Below, piece by piece: positions 7,177 through 11,522 of a stretch of DNA of 11,522 nucleotides. Numbering within the stretch: position 1 is the stretch's first letter; each line of letters begins with the position of its first letter. The notes beneath the pieces were generated by a model. The model did no database searches, had not been told where the DNA came from, and saw only the letters and a list, made by a program, of their open reading frames with translations. Made by a program: the position numbers and the translations under genes. Source of the stretch: Candidatus Moraniibacteriota bacterium (GTDB taxonomy: Bacteria; Patescibacteriota; Minisyncoccia; Moranbacterales; UBA11712); assembly GCA_003157295.1 (NCBI GenBank), contig PMJF01000051.1, positions 430 to 11,951 on the forward strand, in the 5' to 3' direction.

Positions 7177-7527
7177 ATGCTTCGATTCATTGCCTACGTC
7201 CTGTCAAACGCCCTTGGGATCTGGGCTTCGGCGAGACTGGTGGCGGGCGTTCACTTTTTCGGCAACTGGAAGTGGCTGATTCTGGCCGGAGCCGTACTAG
7301 GACTCATAAATTTCTTGATAAAACCAATTATAAAGATCATCGCCACTCCGCTTATCTGGATAACGCTCGGACTTTTCACCATCGTGATCAATGTGCTGAT
7401 GCTCTATCTCTTGGCCAAGATCGTTGGAGCTTTGGTCATCGACAGCTGGATCGCTGCGTTTTGGGCGGTGATCTTGATAAGCGCCATAAATTTTCTGGCT
7501 TCGTCCATGATCCGCGAAGGCGAATAA
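7177..7527 (+). CDS. Small four-helix membrane protein, 'phage holin family' (PF04020-like)
   Basis: A 116-residue, very hydrophobic protein with four predicted membrane helices, roughly residues 4-27, 32-50, 55-88 (with a polar turn) and 92-110. The pattern NALGIWASARLVAGV, then LGLINFLIKPIIKI with a TPL turn, then LGLFTIVINVLMLYLLA, is typical of the family annotated as mycobacterial-type 4TM phage holin (DUF360/PF04020). Despite the name these are ordinary chromosomal genes in many bacteria and their function is unknown. There are no lysis genes or other phage genes nearby, so a role in host lysis is unlikely. It has its own promoter and is followed after 29 nt by secG, suggesting a shared transcript. 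An overlapping plus-strand frame (7164-7538) is a shadow. Confidence 0.82.
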   Translation: MLRFIAYVLSNALGIWASARLVAGVHFFGNWKWLILAGAVLGLINFLIKPIIKIIATPLIWITLGLFTIVINVLMLYLLAKIVGALVIDSWIAAFWAVILISAINFLASSMIREGE

Positions 7528-7556
7528 TAGAAAGATAAAATTTTTCTTCTCGTAAT

Positions 7557-7787
7557 ATGGAAAAGATACTAACAATTGTTCAAATAGTAATTGCGGTCCT
7601 TCTCGCGGCATCTATCCTTCTTCAGAATCGGGGAGCGGGATTGGGGTCCACCTTCGGCGGAGATTTCGGAGGATACTACACAAAAAGAGGCTTTGAAAAA
7701 TTTCTTTTTTCAGCCTCGGTTGTCCTGGGCGCGTTGTTTTTGATAGTGGCGGTCGTTTTGATCTATCTTACGTCGAAGGGCGCCTAA
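7557..7787 (+). CDS. secG: Preprotein translocase subunit SecG
   Basis: Small integral-membrane subunit of the SecYEG channel that assists SecA-driven protein export. The 76-residue protein has the usual two helices (about residues 4-22 and 49-72). Between them is the conserved cytoplasmic loop: LLQNRGAGLGSTFGGDFGG, then YYTKRGFEKFLFSASVVLGA. The LLQ-x-RG-x-GLG-x-x-FGG and RG-x-EK-x-LF patterns are diagnostic, and the length is normal. It has no Shine-Dalgarno sequence. It lies 29 nt after the holin-family gene and 32 nt before the peptide-binding protein, which itself needs export, so one envelope operon is likely. Confidence 0.95.
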   Translation: MEKILTIVQIVIAVLLAASILLQNRGAGLGSTFGGDFGGYYTKRGFEKFLFSASVVLGALFLIVAVVLIYLTSKGA

Positions 7788-7819
7788 AATATCTCTTTAG
7801 AAAAATTATAAAAGTAAAG

Positions 7820-9493
7820 ATGATCACTTGGCGAAAAATATCCCAAAATCTTTCCAATAAAGAACGGATAATGGTCGGCTGGCTTATTATAATTGCGGCC
7901 GTTTCCCTTATTATTTCAGCCGCGGCTTTCTATTATCACTACACAAAAGCCGTTCCGATCGCCGGAGGGGATTACACGGAAGGGGTCGTTGGCCAGCCGC
8001 TATATGTGAATCCGGTGCTGGCGGCCGGAAATGACGCCGATGCCGATCTTTGCGCGCTGATATTTTCCGGTCTTTTCAAGTATGACGCTGACGGAAGGAT
8101 CGTTCCGGACCTGGCCGAAAGTTATGAAGTTTCGGATGACAAGTTGACCTATACCATGCACCTCAGGAAGGATATTAAGTGGCATGACGGAGAGCCTTTC
8201 TCCGCGGCCGATGTCCTGTTCACGATTCAAGTGATCCAAGACCCGGCTTTCAAAAGTCCGCTTCGCCAAAGCTGGCAGGGAGTGGGAGTGGAAATGGTTG
8301 ACGATAACACTGTTCGATTCTTGCTCCAGACTCCCTATGCTTTCTTCCTCAATAATTTATCGGTTGGAATTTTGCCAAAACATATCTGGGAAACTCTTGC
8401 TCCGGGAAATTATCCGCTGGCGGAATACAATCTTCGTCCGGTGGGAACGGGGCCGTATAAGTTCATCAATTTTGAAAAAGACAGCGAGGGAAACATCCTT
8501 TCCTACCAGCTGAGGGCCAATGAAAACTATTACGGTGGCCAGCCTTACATCACCAATTTCAATCTCTCATTTTATTATGACGAGGATTCGATGACAGAGG
8601 CCTATAACAACAAACAGATCTTCGGGATGAGCTATGTCTCTCCTTCAAAATTGCCAAACATCAAAAGCCGGCGCAGCAGCGACATCCATTCCATCAATAT
8701 TCCTAGATATTTTGCCGTGTTTTTCAATCAGCAGAAAAGCAAAGCTTTGGCAGACAGCGAAGTGAGAAAAGCCTTGTCAATGGCCATCGACCGGCAGGCC
8801 ATTATAAAAGAAGTGCTTTCCGGCGAAGGAAAGGAAATATATTCGCCGATACCGCCGGGCACTTTCGGTTTTACGGATGATGTCAAAAAGTTTTCTTTCG
8901 ATATTGAAAAAGCCAATAAAACTTTGGACGACGACGGCTGGAGGAAGGGAGATGACGGATTTCGGGCGAAAAACGGCCAGGCCCTCGAGTTTAAAATGAC
9001 AACGACGGATTGGCCGGATCTGATGCAGACAGCGGACATGCTCAAACAGGAATGGGCGACCGTCGGAGCCAAAGTTGATTTTGAGTCTCTTCCGGTGGCG
9101 GACATCCAGCAAAATTTCATCCGTCCGCGTGAATATGAGGCTTTGCTTTTCGGCCAGATGCTAGGGGTCGATCCTGATCCCTTTGCCTTTTGGCATTCAT
9201 CCCAAACGCACGATCCGGGAATGAATCTGGCGCTCTATAACAATCCCGACGTCGACAAGCTTTTGGAAAAGATAAGGCAGGAAATGGATCCGGCCAGTCG
9301 TTTGGATTACTACAAAAAATTTCAGCAAGATGTGGCAAGTGATGCGCCGGCGGCTTTTCTTTATAGCCCGAACTATCTTTACGTAACTAGCAAGAAGGTT
9401 CAGGGAGTGGATATAAATGCCGTGACGACCCCCGACAGGCGTTTCTCAAACGTGATGAAGTGGTTTGTGAATACGAAACGCGTGAAGAAATAA
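7820..9493 (+). CDS. Peptide-type extracytoplasmic solute-binding protein (SBP family 5), membrane-anchored
   Basis: Family 5 solute-binding proteins (DppA/OppA/NikA type, PF00496) capture oligopeptides or other ligands outside the cell for an ABC importer. The 557 residues include one N-terminal membrane helix (about 18-39). A typical mature start follows (YTEGVVGQPLYVNPVL, 52-67), then LRKDIKWHDGEPFSAADV, the family signature around the first lobe, GTGPYKF, and VRKALSMAIDRQAII. There is no lipobox cysteine after the helix (the next residue is YHYTKA with no Cys), so I infer it stays tethered by an uncleaved helix rather than a lipid. No permease or ATPase genes lie in view. It follows secG by 32 nt on the same strand. 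Ligand unknown. No Shine-Dalgarno sequence. Confidence 0.9.
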   Translation: MITWRKISQNLSNKERIMVGWLIIIAAVSLIISAAAFYYHYTKAVPIAGGDYTEGVVGQPLYVNPVLAAGNDADADLCALIFSGLFKYDADGRIVPDLAESYEVSDDKLTYTMHLRKDIKWHDGEPFSAADVLFTIQVIQDPAFKSPLRQSWQGVGVEMVDDNTVRFLLQTPYAFFLNNLSVGILPKHIWETLAPGNYPLAEYNLRPVGTGPYKFINFEKDSEGNILSYQLRANENYYGGQPYITNFNLSFYYDEDSMTEAYNNKQIFGMSYVSPSKLPNIKSRRSSDIHSINIPRYFAVFFNQQKSKALADSEVRKALSMAIDRQAIIKEVLSGEGKEIYSPIPPGTFGFTDDVKKFSFDIEKANKTLDDDGWRKGDDGFRAKNGQALEFKMTTTDWPDLMQTADMLKQEWATVGAKVDFESLPVADIQQNFIRPREYEALLFGQMLGVDPDPFAFWHSSQTHDPGMNLALYNNPDVDKLLEKIRQEMDPASRLDYYKKFQQDVASDAPAAFLYSPNYLYVTSKKVQGVDINAVTTPDRRFSNVMKWFVNTKRVKK

Positions 9494-9501
9494 TGAACGC
9501 C

Positions 9502-9530
9502 TTGACAAAATAAATCAACAGTACTATACT
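9502..9530 (+). promoter_or_regulatory. Near-consensus sigma70 promoter driving the structured RNA and tRNA-Leu
   Basis: A perfect TTGACA (9502-9507), exactly 17 nt, then TATACT (9525-9530, 5 of 6). It is the best promoter in the window. The predicted transcription start is about 9537, in A+T-rich DNA 32 nt before the first closing pair of the structured RNA. It has no coding gene immediately downstream, only the RNA element, tRNA-Leu and then RNase J. Confidence 0.75.
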
Positions 9531-9568
9531 ATATTATTAATAAGCTACTTCTTTTCAATAACACAAAA

Positions 9569-9782
9569 AGCCAAAAAAATTGGTAAATGTTTCAAATTCC
9601 TTTGTTTTAAGCCTTTTTTAGGTTGTTTGGTTCCTTTTTGGACGAGTCGACTGGCCAAAACCTGGCTTGGTGGAGACTGCTTTAGCTAAAGTTTAGGCCA
9701 GCCTCGTCGTCCGCCTCGGATCGACCGAGTCGAGACGGGAGTCTAGGCTGGCGAACAGGGAATTGGTGTATCCAACTTGGCT
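9569..9782 (+). ncRNA. Unidentified structured RNA, rod-like with a central bubble (6S-like architecture?)
   Basis: No plausible protein frame runs through this gap. By hand I find a nested series of helices: 9569-9574 with 9777-9782 (AGCCAA/TTGGCT); 9580-9583 with 9772-9775; 9595-9600 with 9759-9764 (AATTCC/GGAATT); 9602-9607 with 9753-9758 (with G-U pairs); and 9610-9614 with 9745-9749 (AGCCT/AGGCT). Inside this rod is a bubble whose 5' side (9615-9639) is T-rich and unpaired. Next comes a hairpin 9641-9646/9703-9708 extended by 9651-9656/9696-9701 with an apical CTTTAGCTAAAG. On the 3' side is a small hairpin 9715-9719/9725-9729. G+C is 60% over 9641-9760 by count, against A+T-rich flanks. 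The strong promoter at 9502-9530 would transcribe it. Closing rod, central bubble, 3'-side hairpin and terminal arm recall 6S RNA, but I see no conserved 6S sequence. tmRNA, RNase P RNA and SRP RNA motifs are absent. It could instead be a leader acting on tRNA-Leu/RNase J. Confidence 0.6.
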
Positions 9783-9799
9783 AATTTGGGAAAACCCTT

Positions 9800-9883
9800 G
9801 GGGATGTGGCGGAACTGGCAGACGCGCTAGCTTCAGGAGCTAGTAGTAGCAATACTGTGAGAGTTCGAATCTCTCCATCCCCA
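9800..9883 (+). tRNA. tRNA-Leu (anticodon CAG)
   Basis: A type II tRNA of 84 nt. The acceptor stem GGGGATG (9800-9806) pairs with CATCCCC (9876-9882), with discriminator A at 9883. The anticodon stem is CTAGC (9827-9831) / GCTAG (9839-9843), with loop TTCAGGA holding anticodon CAG at 9834-9836 (reads CUG). The long variable arm is a hairpin AGTA-GCAA-TACT (9845-9856). The T arm is GAGAG-TTCGAAT-CTCTC (9859-9875). The 3' CCA is not encoded and must be added. It has no promoter of its own and lies 17 nt after the structured RNA, so it is probably released from a longer transcript by RNase P. Confidence 0.97.
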
Positions 9884-9914
9884 CTAATTTAATTTAATAA
9901 ATCTTCTAAAAAAA

Positions 9915-11522
9915 ATGTTTAACAAAACAAACGCGCTGCCTCGTTCAAGGCGGCAAAGACCTTTGGCGCGGAACGCCAAAAAAAGAGAACAATCAAATAA
10001 AGTTCCGATGCCTCAAAACGACCCAAAAAGCGGTTTGCGCATCATTCCCCTGGGAGGCAATGAAGAAGTCGGACGCAATATGACGCTGTTTGAATATGGC
10101 GGCGACATAATAATTTTGGATATGGGGATGCAGTTTCCCGAAGAGGATATGCCGGGAATCGATTATATCATCCCGAATATCAGCTATCTCAAGGGCAAGG
10201 AAAAAAGGATCCGGGGAGTTATTTTGAGCCACGGACATTTGGATCATATCGGCGCGGCGCCGATCCTTCTTCGCAATTTAGGTTATCCGCCCGTGATCGG
10301 GCGCGATATGACCATCGCTATGGTCAAAAAGAAAATGGAAGACTTCGAAAAAGGTTCGGCCCAGCATCTCAAAACAATGCGGGTCAGATCCGCCACCGAT
10401 AAGATCCGCCTTGGAAAATTCGGAGTTGAATTTTTCGAAATCGAACACTCCATTATGGATGCGATTGGGGTGATCATTAAAACTCCCGACGGAACAGTGA
10501 TCCATCCTGGAGACTGGACAATGGAGAAAAATCCCGTTGATGGAAAACGAGTTACCTATCATCACCTGGCAAAACTTCCTGGCCCGCGGATCTTGATGCT
10601 GGAAAGCTTAGGCGCCATTGTCACCAATCCTAACCGTGCGACCGAGGAAGAGATGTATCATAATCTGGAAAAATTGATCAGCGAAGCGGCCGGGAAGATC
10701 ATCATCGGCACTTTTTCTTCGCAGATCAGAAGGATCGGCCATATTCTGGAGTATGCCGAAAAGATCGGCAAAAAAGTGGCCTTGGACGGATATAGCATGA
10801 AAATGAACGTCGAGATCGCCAAAGAGCTGGGTTATATCAAGATGCATAAAGATACTCTCATTTCTGTTTCCGAGATCCATAAATATCCGGAAAACCGGAT
10901 CGTAATTATTTGCACTGGTGCGCAGGGAGAAGTCAATGCCGTGCTTTCGCGCATCATCACTGACAACCATAAACACATTACGATCAAAAAGAACGATACG
11001 GTGATCTTTTCTTCATCCGTTATTCCGGGCAACGAAAGAACCATTCAGCGCCTCAAAGACAATTTGTACCGAAAATGCGACAATGTCATTCATAGCGACA
11101 TTATGGATGTGCATACCAGCGGCCATTGCAGCGCCCAGGATATTCAGGAAATGCTGATCCAAGTCAGGCCCCATTTTTTTCTGCCGGTGTACGCCAACCA
11201 CTATATGCTCAAAGAAGCGGAGAAGCTAGCGGTGAAGATCGGATTTATGAAGGAGAACATTTTTGTTCTGGACAATGGGAATATTCTAGAGGTGCAAAAA
11301 GGAAAAGCGAAAGTTCTGCCCAAGAAAGTGGACACAAGCTATGTCATGGTGGACGGGTTGGGTGTGGGTGACATCGGGCAAGTGGTGCTGCGCGACCGCC
11401 AAGTCCTTTCGGAGGACGGAATGTTCGTGATCACAGTGCTTCTGGACAGCAAGACCAAGGAAGTGGTGGGCAACATTCAGATCACCTCCCGCGGATTCGT
11501 TTATGTCAAAGATAATTTTGAT
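9915..11522 (+). CDS. rnj: Ribonuclease J (metallo-beta-lactamase/beta-CASP nuclease), C-terminus missing
   Basis: RNase J is a 5'-3' exo- and endoribonuclease of mRNA decay and RNA maturation. From the ATG at 9915 the frame is open for 536 codons to the window edge. The metallo-beta-lactamase site is intact: SHGHLDHIG (His106, His108, Asp110, His111), His178 in EHSIMD, and Asp200 in HPGDW. The beta-CASP part shows GTFSSQIRRI, CTGAQGE, SSSVIPGNE and motif B HTSGH (His404). Motif C, normally a His in PVHGE, reads PVYANHYML with Tyr426 where His is expected, 22 residues after His404. By comparison with 555-residue RNase J1, some 60 or more C-terminal residues lie beyond the window. The first 36 or so residues are a basic extension before LRIIPLGG; a second ATG at residue 32 is an alternative start. 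No Shine-Dalgarno sequence. It lies 31 nt after tRNA-Leu. Confidence 0.93.
   Translation, partial: MFNKTNALPRSRRQRPLARNAKKREQSNKVPMPQNDPKSGLRIIPLGGNEEVGRNMTLFEYGGDIIILDMGMQFPEEDMPGIDYIIPNISYLKGKEKRIRGVILSHGHLDHIGAAPILLRNLGYPPVIGRDMTIAMVKKKMEDFEKGSAQHLKTMRVRSATDKIRLGKFGVEFFEIEHSIMDAIGVIIKTPDGTVIHPGDWTMEKNPVDGKRVTYHHLAKLPGPRILMLESLGAIVTNPNRATEEEMYHNLEKLISEAAGKIIIGTFSSQIRRIGHILEYAEKIGKKVALDGYSMKMNVEIAKELGYIKMHKDTLISVSEIHKYPENRIVIICTGAQGEVNAVLSRIITDNHKHITIKKNDTVIFSSSVIPGNERTIQRLKDNLYRKCDNVIHSDIMDVHTSGHCSAQDIQEMLIQVRPHFFLPVYANHYMLKEAEKLAVKIGFMKENIFVLDNGNILEVQKGKAKVLPKKVDTSYVMVDGLGVGDIGQVVLRDRQVLSEDGMFVITVLLDSKTKEVVGNIQITSRGFVYVKDNFD

Noticed and set aside
7177..7527. Evidence of a prophage from the 'phage holin family' protein
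   Set aside because: No endolysin, structural, integrase or attachment-site signal is nearby; this family is commonly chromosomal and the neighbours are housekeeping genes.
7164..7538. 124-codon plus-strand frame overlapping the holin-family gene
   Set aside because: It covers the same DNA as a clear 4-TM family protein, is rich in Arg and His without any pattern, and has no separate support; it is a shadow frame.
9587..9610. Seven-codon frame ATG...TAA (MFQIPLF) as a leader peptide
   Set aside because: It has no ribosome-binding site, no enriched regulatory codon, and its bases take part in the closing helices; the length is expected by chance.
9788..9797. GGGAAAACCC hairpin as a terminator of the structured RNA
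   Set aside because: It is only a 3-bp stem with no T-tract, and tRNA-Leu begins 3 nt later; termination here is unlikely.
9537..9799. tmRNA, RNase P RNA or SRP RNA
   Set aside because: I looked for the tmRNA tRNA-like ends and tag frame, the RNase P GAGGAAAGTCC and ACAGA blocks, and the SRP GGAAG/AGCAG tetraloop region on both strands; none is present.
11126..11371. 81-codon plus-strand frame inside RNase J
   Set aside because: It is a different frame over conserved RNase J motifs (SGH to DGLGVGD) and has no independent support.

Overview
The window looks like chromosomal housekeeping DNA from a small-genome bacterium of the Candidate Phyla Radiation (Patescibacteria, most likely Parcubacteria-like). 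This is an inference. It rests on moderate G+C, tightly packed genes, almost no Shine-Dalgarno sequences, a bifunctional SIS-family sugar-phosphate isomerase, a secG next to an N-terminally anchored peptide-binding protein, and RNase J as the visible ribonuclease. There are no insertion sequences, phage genes or CRISPR arrays.

Layout. Positions 1-114 (-) hold the 5' end of ychF. Divergent from it (231-2770, +) run manC (mannose-1-phosphate guanylyltransferase) and a phosphomannomutase. Just after the phosphomannomutase lies a 31-codon relic of the C-terminus of a different phosphomannomutase (2796-2891). A hairpin terminator (2913-2949) separates these from a leftward pair, trpS followed by a CDP-alcohol phosphatidyltransferase (4694 to 2970). 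From 4808 rightward come a type I phosphomannose isomerase (manA-like) and a bifunctional glucose/mannose-6-phosphate isomerase. A small 4-TM 'phage holin family' protein, secG and an extracytoplasmic peptide-binding protein follow (7177-9493).

The 306-base gap 9494-9799 is not empty. It starts with a near-consensus sigma70 promoter (TTGACA-17-TATACT). Beyond that is a G+C-rich segment that folds by eye into a long nested rod with a central bubble and terminal hairpins (9569-9782). It leads straight into tRNA-Leu(CAG) (9800-9883) and then into RNase J (9915 to the window end, incomplete). This structured RNA is the best candidate here for something undescribed; its architecture resembles 6S RNA, but I cannot identify it.

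How the genes work together. The isomerases convert fructose-6-P to mannose-6-P, the phosphomannomutase makes mannose-1-P and ManC makes GDP-mannose, so the full route to an activated mannose donor for surface glycans is encoded within 7 kb in two clusters. SecG, the CDP-alcohol phosphotransferase, the holin-family protein and the binding protein are cell-envelope functions. YchF, TrpS, tRNA-Leu and RNase J are translation and RNA-metabolism functions.
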